DNA of 64,000 bases, taken from assembly GCA_022828595.1 (NCBI GenBank), contig JAKGHH010000002.1:38844222-38908221 (forward strand). The letters run 5' to 3'. Under the pieces are notes generated by a model that did no database searches, was not told where the DNA came from, and saw only the letters and a list, made by a program, of their open reading frames with translations. Shown piece after piece: positions 11,478 through 23,200 of this stretch. This DNA is from Nelumbo lutea (taxonomy: Eukaryota; Streptophyta; Magnoliopsida; Proteales; Nelumbonaceae). Each line of letters begins with the position of its first letter. The stretch's first letter is position 1. A program made the position numbers and the translations under genes.

Positions 11478-12251
11478 TTGATGTCTTCTAGGGGCTTGGG
11501 AGTACCTTTTCAAGTCGAAATATCTAAATGGCATTTCACATAAACACAATAAAACGTATCACATAAAATTCGTTTAGGTTGTTTTTGATTTGAAGAAAAA
11601 AAGTAGGATTCTTTCAAACTAAACATAACCTTAATCGAACCCTTGTATTCAAAAAATCTATCATACCAGAAAGATATGATACTTTTGACCAATCAAACCA
11701 CCCCATGAACTTTTAGGAATTAACTCCTGATTGATCACCCTCCCTTTGGGCTGTAAGTTTATCTAATGTCATATTCGAACCCATTTGTATTTAGTATTCG
11801 CATTTGCTACGAAGTTTCATTATATACTGAATAGTTCATTTTTTTGTCTAATGGTTGGTTACATATATCATCAACATCTAGATGCAAATACAATGGTTTT
11901 AGAAGCATAAAGTAAAACATAACTTTTTGTTTTGGAAATAGATTTATGAATATTCAATGGTGTATATCCATATTTGCTGGAAATGAATGCATCAAGATGT
12001 CAACTAAGAATGTTGTTTCTTCTGTTGCATTTAAAGAAAAAAAAGGCACGCAATATCCTAACATTCTATGAGCATTAGGAGTCAAAATTTGTTTGGTTTT
12101 TCACTCTTTCTAACTATGCAAGCATCTCCTCTACCATTGAGGTTGCTTCTGTGGGTGCAGGTTACTCATAATCAACTAGCGCACTCCTCACCGTTGCAAT
12201 CGGAAACCTCCCAACATCAACCCAATAAAAATTCAACTTTGACCCTGAACA
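11478..12251. other. Spacer right of the tRNA gene
   Basis: I see no gene. The short ORFs at 11510-11692 and 12068-12262 lack motifs and are probably chance. Confidence 0.4.
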
Positions 12252-12259
12252 TGCCCTAT

Positions 12260-12594
12260 TAGGTTAATTGGGTTAAAAATTGAATCGAATAAATCAAAAT
12301 TTTAAAAATAAAAATGAAACTGAATTATAGAAAAACCAAAATAACCAAAATCAGAATTTTTTATTCGGTTTTTGCTTTAAATCGAATTTTAATAATATAT
12401 ACTCTATTATAACATATAATATTATAAAATATATATTATGAAATCAAATTTCATTTTATTATATATAATAATAAAAAGTTTGATTAATTCGATTAATCGA
12501 AAAACCAGCAAACCAATTTAACCAAAAACTGAAAAACTAAAACCAAAATTTTTCGTTTGATTTTTCGGTTTCAACCGAATAATGCTCACCCCTA
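12260..12594. mobile_element. hAT-type MITE with one worn end
   Basis: The right end, read inverted, is TAGGGGTGAGCATTATTCGG, typical of plant hAT MITEs. The left end TAGGTTAATTGGG is diverged. The flanks TGCCCTAT (12252-12259) and TGCCCTAA (12595-12602) match at 7 of 8 bases. The inside is rich in AAACCGAA/TTCGGTTT motifs. Confidence 0.65.
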
Positions 12595-12748
12595 TGCCCT
12601 AAGGTTGAGGATGGATCATGGCACAAACTTTTCTTTCAAAGATTTGTTGCTTCACTGTATTCGTAACACCCCTATGCCCTAAGGTTGAGGATGGATCATG
12701 GCACAAACTTTTCTTTCAAAGATTTGTTGCTTCACTGTATTCGTAACA
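12587..12748. repeat. 80-bp tandem duplication overlapping a MITE end
   Basis: The block starting CACCCCTATGCCCTAAGG at 12587 is repeated at 12667, exactly 80 bp later, with no difference seen through CGTAACA. The first eight bases of the unit are the last eight of the MITE, so the duplication arose after the MITE inserted. It lies in LINE-derived sequence. Confidence 0.93.
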
Positions 12749-12992
12749 ATTCTTTTCATCTTTTCTTTTGTAACTTTGCTGCTATATGCTGGAGTATTTG
12801 GATAAGACGTAATAGACTGGTCTTTGAGAATTGCAAGGAGGGCCCTATGTTTACTGGTGCTCATGCAGGATTCGATTTAGTTGCAGGCTCAGCTACAGAC
12901 TCATCCGGTCCCAAAGCTTAGCAGTAGACGTAATAGTTTTGCTGGTGTTTGGTGTCTTGATTTTGGATTCCAGAGGAAATTTTAAAGCGGCG
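12595..12992 (+). pseudogene. LINE relic, left part (zinc-binding RT tail and RNase H start)
   Basis: The plus frame from 12685 gives FSFKDLLLHCIRN…FFCNFAAICWSIWIRRN and LVFENCKEGP. This resembles the zf-RVT/C-terminal region of plant L1-type LINE proteins, where a 'WxIWxxRNxxxFE' motif precedes an RNase H domain. Stops at 12919 and 12979 and the 80-bp duplication show decay. The reading resumes on the far side of the copia element at 17813, so both pieces are probably one LINE split by that insertion. Family assignment is from motif memory. Confidence 0.6.
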
Positions 12993-12993
12993 A

Positions 12994-13211
12994 TGTTAAG
13001 ATTGAATTAGGAGTCTCCGGGATTAGGAGACTCCGCTGAGTTAGGATCGAATTCGGAGTAGGAGTTTCCGTTCTATTCTAATCCTTATCTTGTAGATGGG
13101 TTTGAATTTGAGTTCCTGTAAACTTAGGAGATTCAATGGCTATATATATATATATATATATGAATCCTCAATGAATGAGAGAGACAAAAAAGGATAAACC
13201 AGAAAAGCTCT
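12994..13211 (+). repeat. 5' LTR of copia 1
   Basis: Starts TGTTAAGATTGAATTAGG and ends …AAAAGCTCT by comparison with the 3' copy. Nine further bases (GATTTTACA) stand before the primer site and could belong to the original LTR end, giving TGT…ACA. It contains a (TA)n run at 13141-13160. Confidence 0.85.
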
Positions 13212-13220
13212 GATTTTACA

Positions 13221-13233
13221 TGGTATCAGAGCC
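13221..13233 (+). other. Primer binding site of copia 1
   Basis: TGGTATCAGAGCC is complementary to the 3' end of plant initiator tRNA-Met and follows the LTR directly, as in most plant copia elements. Confidence 0.9.
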
Positions 13234-14012
13234 ACGAAACAGGAGCAAGAGGTCTGTGTTCCAAGACCTCTGGAGATCAGTGGCGGAAGCAACGATTGTT
13301 CGGCGCCGGCAAAAGACAAGCTTTGCACTCCAGATTCAGTTTGGCACTCTTCCTTCTTATTTGCTTCTTCTTCAAGCTCGAAAGCAGAGATAGGAACGAA
13401 TGAGAGATTCCGGCCGGCGTTTTGAACGAGATTGTACCGGAAGCGGGGTCGTCGACGTAGATATCCGACAGGGTGACCCAAATCAGGAGCTTGGGACTTC
13501 AAAATTCTTCATGGAAATTCTGGTGTTCTGATTTGGGTTTGTTCTGAGAGCATTGAACTGGCCTTGCATCGGCAGCCAAGCATATATGTTGCAGTCTTCG
13601 AAGCTGCCACTGTAGAAGGTCGACATGTCTGCTCCATTCCGAACCGCCACTGCCTGGTGCTTGATTGCTCCAGCAATGTTGCGAACCGTTATATTTACAG
13701 CGACGAACCCCTGTCCAACTACAGCTGCACGGAGAGGAGATAATCAAGTGTCAATGCTGTAGTCGCTTATTTGGGACGAGAGAAGATATTTTAGAGGGTT
13801 GACGTGCCAGATCCGAATTCGCCAACCCAAAAGACGCCATGGCTGCAGATATTTTAGAGTTTCTGAATTTGCCGACCCAGAAGATGCCATTTCCTTCTTG
13901 GAACGAATGTCCGAATCTTTAATGGGTTTCCAGCAAATCGAAGCTCTACGACAGGTTTTAGGGAGATCTAGTTTTCTGTGACGATTCTGTCGCCGATTGA
14001 GCATTTTCAAAC

Positions 14013-17000
14013 ATGGTGGTCGATATAGCTGAAAACAAAGAAAAAGAACACGGTGGGCGTGGTGGACGGAAACGAGTAACAAGGGCAGGAGGAAAAGGTC
14101 ATGGCAGCCAAGTCAAGGCCTATACAGTCAATGTCTCTACGCAAGGCAATGCGTCTCAAGGAGAATCAATCGGTGCAGTTAAGACTGGGTTAAATAGACT
14201 AAATAGTGAGCAGTGAAACATGTTACTCAACCTTTTGAACACACAGAAAGATGAGAGTCAACAACTAAGTGGTAAGCCAAAATTGTCAGAGTGGATAATA
14301 GACACAGGGGCTTCTCATCATATGACAGGAAGCCTCAAGTCGATGAGAGACTTAAAGAACGTCATTCCATGCTTTGTCGGGCTGCCAGATGGGAAAGCGA
14401 CAGTAGTAGAGAAAGAAGGCATAGTTGCATTGGACGATCATCTGAAACTGACTAATGTTTTATATGTGCCTAGTTTGAATTGCAATCTAATTTCTGTGTT
14501 GCAATTGATTGAAGAGTCGAATTGTGTTGTTCAGTTCACTAATAAATTATGTGTGATACAGGACCGAACTATGAGGATACTGATTGGAGTGGGTGAACAG
14601 CGAGAGGAACTCTATTATTTCCAGAGCATTGCATCAGCAAGAGCAATGAAGACTTTAGAGAGCAAGACATGTGATATTTGGCATCAAAGGTTAGGGCATC
14701 ATTCTCATAAAATTGTTAAGTTGTTGCCTTTTGTTAGTACTAAAAATAATAAGGATGACAGTATTAAGGGTTGTGATGTATGCTTCCGAACTAAACAATG
14801 TCGAGAAGAATTTGTTTCTAGTAATAACAAATCATCCGATATTTTTTAGTTAATTCATTATGATTTATGGGGTCCTTATAGAACTGCAGTTTCTTGTGGT
14901 GTTCATTGTTTCTTGACAATAGTAGATGATTTTTCTAGAGGTGTTTGGATTTATCTTTTGATTGATAAGACAGAAGTGGGATAAGTTCTTCAAAATTTTT
15001 TTGTTGTGGTTCAAAGGCAATTTAACAAACCTATCAAAGTGGTTCGTACTGATAATGGGACTGAGTTTGTTTGCTTGGTTAGTTATTTTGCTTAGCATGG
15101 TATTATTCATCAAACCACTTGTGTCGAGACCTCTCAACAAAATGGGAGGGTTGAACGCAAACACCGCCACATACTCAATGTTGCCCGAGCATTGCATTTT
15201 CAGGCTAGCATGCCTATTGATTTTTGGGGGGGAATGTGTATTGACCGCATGTTATTTGATCAATCGGACACCGTCCATTCTGTTAAAGGAAAAAACTCCC
15301 TATGAAGTTTTATTTGGGCGACCCCTTTCTTATGATAATGTGCGAGTTTTTTGTTGCTTGGCATATGCACACAATCATGGACATGGAGGGGATAAATTTG
15401 TCAGTCGAAGTAGACGTTGCGTTTTTGTTGGGTATCCTTTTGGAAAGAAATGATGGAGCTTGTATGATTTAGAGTCTGGCACGTTCTTTGCATCAAGAGA
15501 TATTACCTTTTTAGAGGATGAATTCCCTTGTACACGCAAGGAGGATAAACAACCAAACAAAGCACAAGGCAAATTTCATTGTGGAATAGGTGGGGTAGAT
15601 GAGGTGTTGGTGCCGTCCACTTATTTACCAGGACAAGCAAATGGCGAGATGGAGACTAACCAGCAAGGTGAACTTGCAGAAGGAGTCAGTGTAGAAGAAG
15701 GAACCCACGTAGACCCAAATGCCAATACTAGTGAACCCATGCATTCTTCTGACGTCACCACAGGAAATACAAGCGAAGACAGTCCTGACGTCAAGGGGGT
15801 GGCAATGTTGAGCAACAACAGCACTCTGATTCTCATTTAGGGCGTGGGCATCGATAGAAACAACAGTCCACAAGGTTAAAAGACAATGTGCTTCACACCA
15901 CACAACGCTTGAGTCCCTCTGCACGTTCCTTTGCAAGCTCACTCGGCCAATCACATCCTGTAGGTAGTCCTTATCCCATAGATAACTATGTGAATTGTAA
16001 CAACTTTTCTTGTCGATATCATGCTTTCTTGGCAGCTATTATTACAGGAGTTGAACCTACTTTTTTTGTTGAGGCCGTAAAGGATGAAAAATGGAGGGAT
16101 GCAATGCAAAAAGAAATACATGCACTTGAGAATAATCAGACATGGACCGTAGAGCCTTCGCCATCCGGAAAATGAACCATATGATGCAAATGGGTATATC
16201 GAATCACGTACCACGCTGATGGGACAGTGGAAAGATACAAAGCCCGTCTCGTGATTTTTTGGAACAAGCAGGTTAAGGGAATTGATTATAATGAAACTTT
16301 TGCCCTAGTTGCAAAAATGGTTACTGTCCGTACCTTTCTTGCAGTCGTAGCAGCTTGAAATTGAGAGATTCATCAAATGGACATACATAATGTGTTCTTG
16401 CACGGTGACCTTCATGAGAAAGTCTACATGAGAATGCCTCCTGGTTTTCCATCAGATAAACTAGGTATGGTGTGTCGGTTGCGAAAGTCTTTGTATGGCT
16501 TGAAACAGGCGCCAAGGTGTTGGTTTGCTAAATTAACCGTAGCCTTGAAGACATATGGGTTTCAGTAATCAGGTTCAAATTACTCCCTATTCACCTTTTG
16601 TCGAGACAGGGTACATGTGCTTGTCCTCGTGTATGTGGATGACATTATCATGTCAGGTAACGATCATATGGCAATTCAAGTCTTCAAGAAATATTTGAGT
16701 GACTGCTTCCATATGAAAGACTTGGGACCATTGAAATATTTTTTAGGCATTGAAGTTGCCCGAAACTCAACAAGAATTTTTCTGTCTCAACGAAAGTATG
16801 CTCTGGATATTATCGCTGAAGTTGGATTACTTGGTGCAAAACCTGCTCCTTTTCCTATGGAGTAAAATCACAATTTGGCCTTGACAGATGGACCTCTCTT
16901 ATCTGATCCTGAGCGATACAGGCACTTGGTGGGCAAGCTTATTTATTTCTCAGCAGCTCGTCCTGAGTTGTCTTATTGTGTGAACGTTCTATCCCAATTC

Positions 17001-17589
17001 ATGCAGCAACCACAAGAAAGACATTGGGAGGCTGCATTGCGAGTGGTGCGCTACTTGAAAGGAAATCCTAGTCAAGGAATTCTCTTGCGTTCAGATTGCG
17101 ACTTGCAGTTATATGCATGGTGTGATTCAGACTGGGTGAGCTGTTCTTTGTCCCGACGTTCCCTGTCTGGGTGGTTTATTCTACTTGGGAAATTGCCGAT
17201 TTCCTGAAAAACTGAGAAACAACACACTGTGCCTCGTTCTTCAACGGGAGCAGAGTATCGGTCTATGGCCACGGCCACGTGTGAACTAAAATGACTGAAA
17301 GGGATTGTTATTGGCCCTTGGAGTGACGCATTTGAATCCAATGCGATTATATTGTGATAGTCAGACAACCTTGCATATTGCAGCCAACCCAATGTTTCAC
17401 GAGCGTACGAAACATATTGAAGTTGATTGCCATTTTGTTCGTGATGTGATTCAAAATGGTTGCATTCGTCCTGCTTATGTGTCGACTACCGTTCAGCTGG
17501 CTGACATTTTTACAAAAGCACTGGGTCGCAAAGAATTTGAGTACTTTCTTCGCAAGTTGGGCATTCACAATCTGCATGCTCCGAATTGA
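14013..17589 (+). pseudogene. Copia 1 polyprotein, multiply interrupted
   Basis: Order fits Ty1/copia pol. A basic Gly-rich nucleocapsid-like stretch lies at 14013-14216. Protease IIDTGASHHM is near 14300. The GAG-pre-integrase segment WHQRLGHHSHK and the CxxC of the integrase zinc finger lie at 14680-14800. The integrase core starts near 14860 and its tail runs to about 15840. RT has [12 protein letters not shown] near 16377, LYGLKQAPR near 16490 and the catalytic YVDD near 16630. RNase H has [11 protein letters not shown] near 17350 and ADIFTKALG near 17500. Stops or shifts occur at about 14217, 14847, 14980, 15450, 15838, 16173, 16566, 16863 and 17205. I see no capsid (UBN2/retro-gag) domain, and the leader is too short to hold one. 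Confidence 0.88.
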
Positions 17590-17596
17590 GGGGGGG

Positions 17597-17807
17597 TGTT
17601 AAGATTGAATTAGGAGTCTCCGGATTAGGAGACTCCGCTGAGTTAGGATTGAATTCGAAGTAGGAATCTCCGTTCTCTTCTAATCCTTATCTTGTAGATA
17701 GGTTTGAGTTTGAGTTCCTGTAAGCTTAGGAGATTCAATGGCTGTATATATATATCTGAATCCTCAATGAATGAGAGAGACAAGAAAGGAGAAACCAGAA
17801 AAGCTCT
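17597..17807 (+). repeat. 3' LTR of copia 1
   Basis: Directly follows GAGGGGGGG. It is about 95% like the 5' copy by eye, with a shorter TA run. Confidence 0.88.
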
Positions 17808-17812
17808 GGCGA

Positions 17813-18190
17813 GAGTTGTTTTCCTTTGTCGCATCCATCTTATAAAATCTTGGGAGAATGACCAGTCAGTTCAGGGTCAGAATTTGTAGGCTCAAAGTAT
17901 GTCAGAGTAGGTGCTAGCTCAAAATTGATGTTAATTCACCGGTGGGCCTTAGTGCATAGAGTGTGGGTTGTGATCCTTTTGAATGTTTATAATTCTGCAG
18001 TGTAAATAAAAAATCTGCATTGGGCAAATCCATATTTCTCCATAAAATCTTTGGGTTTTCTTAACCTTAAAATCAACAGTGATTGCCTTCAGATAATCAA
18101 CCTTCTGAACTCTCAGTCCATAGCCAATTATAATGTCTGCAACTTTGTTTTAGAAGAAATCATTACTGAAATTTTAAACTATGTTGCTGT
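17813..18190 (+). pseudogene. LINE relic, right part (RNase H)
   Basis: The frame containing LGFLNLKINSDCLQIINLLN (about 18050-18110) matches the RNase H strand-helix region of plant LINE proteins ('A…LGF…I.SDC..II..L'). It continues with a helix-like segment to about 18180. Stops at several points show decay. It begins directly after the copia target duplication, which ties it to the relic at 12595-12992. Confidence 0.5.
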
Positions 18191-18758
18191 TTGGCAAGTC
18201 TTTTTAAAAAGATTTTCTGGGATCTTGTCTTCAAAGAAAAAAACGGTTTAGTCTACCAAGTGTTTAGAAACAAGTTTACAGGTTATTTATCACATAAAAA
18301 TATCAAAAAACTTTATTTGAAACTCCCTGAAATTCGGTATTTTCAATCTTTGTGGGTATTTCTACACGTGTCTTCTGGTTTTACCAACATTAAGATACCA
18401 AACGGAAAAAAGCCGATTTTTAGTCTTCCAAGCTTACTGAAGAAGATCACATGGAAGGACTTGCCAAACATCACCTTTTATTAATTGGTGGTATGTTAAT
18501 AGATCTTCTAATGTCCCAAAGGTGAATGGGTCCATGCTATTCCAAGTTTTCTCGAGTTTGTTTTGTCTACACAGGTTTTTTGGTTGTATCCCTAGAAATT
18601 CTTAAGTTTTAATGGATTGATTTTCTTATTTTACTAAATAGAGGCTGTGTTGGAAGTCCTCAAGTTCAGTGACAAAGATATCACCATTCAAGTGGATCGT
18701 TGAGAGTATCATTAAAGGCATTCTAACCTTGACTGAAGAAACAGGCAGAAGAATCTAA

Positions 18759-18984
18759 GGGTCTATTTGGTTCATAGTCGAAATCGGAATAGTCTATTCG
18801 CATAATCTGTTTGACTTAAACAGGAATGAAAATAAAGATTAGAATCATCAGGAATGAGATTTCATTCCCAAGGATTGGATAGGAAATGATCATTCCCTCA
18901 AATGGAGTTCTATTCCAACAGGAATGAGAATAGGATTCTGATTCCACCCAACCAGATCCTTATTCTTGTGAACCAAACGGAGCC
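18759..18984. mobile_element. Harbinger (Tourist-like) MITE
   Basis: The ends are GGGTCTATTTGGTTCA and, inverted, GGCTCCGTTTGGTTCA. TAA target duplications lie at 18756-18758 and 18985-18987. Length is 226 bp with no ORF. Confidence 0.85.
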
Positions 18985-19537
18985 TAAGTTCATCCACATT
19001 TTTTATAAAATAAACTTTGTGGCAGGTAGGCTTGTCATATGGTCTAGTCGAATTAAGAAGTTGATGTTCAATTAGCTACTGAAAAAGATAGGCTCTTAAA
19101 TCTGTAGGGCTAAAAAGTTGGCTATACCCATTTCAACTGTTATGCACTTTCAATGAGATATTGAGAACCTAACAGGTAATACGGGTTCTCAGGGTTCAGT
19201 TAACCAAACTATGGGCATATATCTTTTCGGTTTTTGAAAAATGCCAAACCACAGTCGGTTAACACCTCTTCAAGGCCAACCGAACAGAGCATCTCTTCAA
19301 CCAACCATAGAAGACGGTCCAGAAAACTCCCTTTGGCTATACGATTAAGGACATAAGCACCACCAGCCATCCAAGTCATCTCTACAATTGTAGAGCACTA
19401 GCATCTATCGTCTATCACAGCCATATTCAATCTAATGACAAAGGATGGATAGTCATTGAGGGGATAAAATACTTGAAAACCAGAAGTCACTGCAAGAAAA
19501 TAGCAGATATGAACGGCAGAACAGGAGTAGGTTTGGA

Positions 19538-19857
19538 CCATGGTTTTGAAAACCAGACTGGACCGGACAGTTGGGCCAGTTGACCTAGGAACTGGTCAGG
19601 TAACTGGTTCTGTTTCACCCTGAAATCGCTTTTTGGCCAAAAACTGTTGATTTGGTCAGTGACCCACTGACCCAGGCAGTCAAACCGTCAACCCAGACAA
19701 CGGTTTTTAACCATTTTTTTATTTTATTTATTTTTTTTTTATTTTTTATTTTTTAAGTTAGAATGGTCTGTCTGTTCGAACCAGATGGTCAGACCGTTTG
19801 ACCCAGGAACCAGTCCCCAAAACGGTTCCATGTCCAGTCCAGTTTTCAAAACCTTGG
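19538..19857. mobile_element. Non-autonomous inverted-repeat element (GGTTTTGAAAAC type)
   Basis: CCATGGTTTTGAAAAC at the left and CCAAGGTTTTGAAAAC (inverted right end) match at 15 of 16 bases, extending into ACTGG…GACC motifs. TTTGGA is present on both sides (19532-19537 and 19858-19863). An 8-bp reading GGTTTGGA with a shorter end is also possible, which would favour hAT. A T-rich tract lies at 19717-19755. Confidence 0.7.
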
Positions 19858-20262
19858 TTTGGAAAGTCTTCACCTCTTGGGCTACTTCACTTATCAAAAA
19901 TGATCCCTCTCATGGTACCATGCCCATCCTTAAAAACTGTGTCCAGTTTTTCAGATTTCAGATTTATCAAATGCCACCTAAGTTTGGGAACAAACGGAAC
20001 TCATACTTCTAAAGAAAACACTAATGAAAATTAATCATATATTGAACAACATAAACATTTGATCAATTTCTATGTGCATTAGCACCATGGTTCTTAGAAG
20101 AGTGAAGCAATAAAATCCAGACTCAATGTACTTTTGTTGTCTGCCTTATTAAGTTATTGTTCTTTGGTTTAGCAACCATTAGATCAAATAAAACATAGAA
20201 GCATTAAAGTTCCATGCAGAAGACCAACTGCCAGCAGTTAAAAAGCTAAATCTGCTGTGAGA

Positions 20263-23200
20263 TCAAAGAGGACCTGGGAAAGTTCTGTTCTCCCTCTGCT
20301 CATTCCATCTCTCAATCTGCAGCCATGTAAAAGAGAAAACCAATCAACCAGAAATACCTGACACTAACAGAAGCAGAACATTTCTCTTCATTTTTTAACA
20401 GATATCTGCGATCCACCAAGGGAAGAAGTTAAAAAAAGTTGGATGGATCCTTAAGTTTCTAAAAAAATGTAATTAGCAAGGATAACAAAACAAAGGAACT
20501 GGATGAGAACATGAACGACCAGTAAAGAATCTAGAGATTTATTGGTGGATCCTGCTCAAAAGATACGCACTTATAATTCTGATGATTTGCACTACATCTT
20601 CAGTCACCCCATATATATAAGCAACCATTCAAAGCATTCTCTGGAACACTACATTAATGTTTTCTTATTGTTATTTCTGTAGCTACAGTAGTCCGAACCA
20701 AGAGAAGAGAAGAAGAAGAAGAAGAAGAAGAAGAAGATGAAGAGAACAGTCGAACCAGGTAGGTTAAACCCTATCAGTTGACCCTTAATATGGATTAGCC
20801 TCTAATTAGTGGTATAAAGACTAAACTGCCCCCACTTAAGTATGGGACAAGAAGTCTCTATTAAGACTGCCACATAAGCACATAACTTAACAGAAATAAA
20901 TTGACTAATCTACCCTTATTCGGCTAGCTCTAACACTCCCCCTAAAGCTGGAGAATATATGTCATATAATCCCAACTTGTTACATATATAGTTCACTCTC
21001 CCTAAGCTTAAGCCTTTTGTAAGCAAATCTGCCCACTGATCACCTGAGCCCACATGTTCTGTGCTTATCTCTCCAGTAAGGACCTCCCTCACAAAGTGGC
21101 AATCAATCTCTATGTGCTTTGTTCTCTCATGAAAGATAGGGTTGGATGAGATGTGGAGTGCAGCTTGATTGTCACAGTACAGTTTCATAGGTCTATCCAT
21201 GGAGAACCCGATTTCTTATGGGAGATTCCTCAGCCATACTAATTCACATGTAGTGTGTCATGGCTCTGTATTCGGCTTCAGCACTACTCCTTGCCACAAC
21301 CGTTTGCTTCTTACTCCTCCATGTCACAAGATTTCCTCCAACAAATGTGCAGTAACCTGTAGTAGATCTTTTATCAGACACAGAGCCTGGAGCTCCCTTC
21401 AGGTACCTAACAATTTTAAGAACTGCATTCCAGTGAGGTATCCGAGGGTTTTGCATAAATTGGCTCACCACACTGGCTGCAAAGGAGATGTCTGGTCTCG
21501 CGATAGTCAAATAGTTCAGCTTCCCCACTAGCCGTCTATACCTTCCAGGATCATCAAACATTTCCCCTGTGTCACTGCTCAACTTAGCATTTGGTTCCAT
21601 GGGAGTTTCAGCTGGTTTTGCACCTAACAGTGTTGTTTCATCCAGCAGATCAAGAACATATTTTCTTTGACACAGGTTTACATCTTGTCTTGTTCTAGCA
21701 ACTTCTATACCCAAGAAATACTTCAATGTTCCAAGGTTTTTTTGTTTGAAAGTGATTTTGCAAAAAGACCTTTAGTTTATTGTTCCCCAATTTGTCACTA
21801 CCAGTTATGACAATATCATCCACATAAACCACTAATAAAATCTTTCCGACTTCTGAATCATAGCTTAACACTGAGTGGTCAACTTGGCATTGTTTCATTC
21901 CAAAATTCTTTACCACTTCACTAAACTTCCCAAACCAAGTTCTGATACCATTTGTTATGTGCCTTAGGAAAACGCACCCCTAAAAGCTAGCTATTAGAGG
22001 GAGGGAACCCAAGCACATAAATACCCCACAACAGCATCCCATTCTACCGATGTGGGATACCTCACATTAGCATCCCATACTACCAACATGGGACAAATGG
22101 ATCGTAACATCCCACCATGCTTCACTAGTCCATCTAGTCCCGGCCGAACACTGCAATACCGAGGTCACCACCTACGCCGCACGATTGCAACTGGAAGGCA
22201 TAGTGTAGGCTCTGATACCATTTTTTTTCTGTAGCTATAGTAGTCCGAACCAGGAGAAGAGAAGAAGAAGAAGAAGAAGAAGAAGATGATGATGATGATG
22301 ATGAAGAGAACAGTCGAACCAAGTAGGTTAAACCCTATCAGTCGACCCTTAATATGGATTAGCCTCTAATTAGTGGTATAAAGACCAAACTGCCCCCACT
22401 TAAGTATGAGACAGGAAATCTCTATTAAGACTGCCACATAAGCACATAACTTAACAGAAATAAATTGATTGATCTACCCTTATTCGGCTAGCTCTAACAC
22501 TATTATTCTTCAACCATTGGAGTGTGTAGTTGTGTGTGAAAAAATAGATTGTGTTTTGAAAGGCGTACACCTCTAGGTGAGGTGCCCCCAAAACACCTTG
22601 AGGCATATGCCACTTCATACACCTTTTGCATGAGGTGTGCTAGAGGTTTACATCTCACGCACACCTCATACAAAAAAAAAAAAAGGAAAGAAGAAAAAAA
22701 TGAAAGAAAGGGAAGGGAAAGAAAAATAAAAAACGAAATAAAAGAGAAATGATAAAAGAAAGAAGAAACAATTGGTGTAATGCATCTTCTTTCTTTTTAA
22801 TATAAAACATCTTCATTAAAAAAAATGAGATCCTCCCTTCTGCTTCTTCCTCCTCCCCCACCTCTTAAGGAGGCTTATGCCTCTTACGTTTTACCAACTT
22901 AGTTTGATACAGTTGCCCATATGAATGCTGTAACAAGTGCCCAGATGAGGATAATCAGCCCTTTTCGTTTCACCTAAACCATAATTTTTTAATTTAAAAA
23001 GTTTTCTCACAGAAAGAATTTTTCATGCTTTTGTGGAAAACTATCTCAAAATACTTTTTAAGTTAAACTGACTAGGGCTGCAACTTGGGTGGGCTGGACT
23101 TAATGTCAATCCAGGCCCAAGCCTGGCCTGAGGTCAACCCCAAATCTGCCCAACCTTGTCCCAGGTTAAATTAAAATTTGATACACTGGGGTTGGGCTCA

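Larger units (their letters stand above)
12994..17807 (+). mobile_element. Ty1/copia retrotransposon 1, complete but defective
   Basis: Two near-identical LTRs (12994-13211 and 17597-17807) bracket a primer site, a broken pol region in copia order (protease, integrase, RT, RNase H) and a G-rich tract before the 3' LTR. The 5-bp target duplication GGCGA flanks it (12989-12993 and 17808-17812). Length is about 4.8 kb. It sits inside a LINE relic and is therefore younger than it. Many stops and an almost absent gag make it non-autonomous. Confidence 0.9.
20678..22499 (-). mobile_element. Chimeric copia element in COX6b intron 3
   Basis: Two LTRs (20678-20935 and 22230-22499) bracket only 1.3 kb, with coding strand minus, the same as COX6b. 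From the 5' side it holds a primer site (22208-22220), about 100 bp of leader, a 157-bp TRIM-like LTR (21953-22109), a second TGGTATCAG motif (21941-21950), then the C-terminal part of RT and RNase H up to a purine tract (AGCTTTAGGGGGAG) before the 3' LTR. gag, protease, integrase and half of RT are missing. No clear 5-bp target duplication was found. Confidence 0.85.

Noticed and set aside
13140..14082. Chain of minus-strand ORFs of 82-120 codons
   Set aside because: They are the reverse of the copia 1 LTR and leader, have no motifs, and the plus strand explains the region.
22134..22322. Poly-serine ORF
   Set aside because: It is the translated trinucleotide repeat of an LTR.
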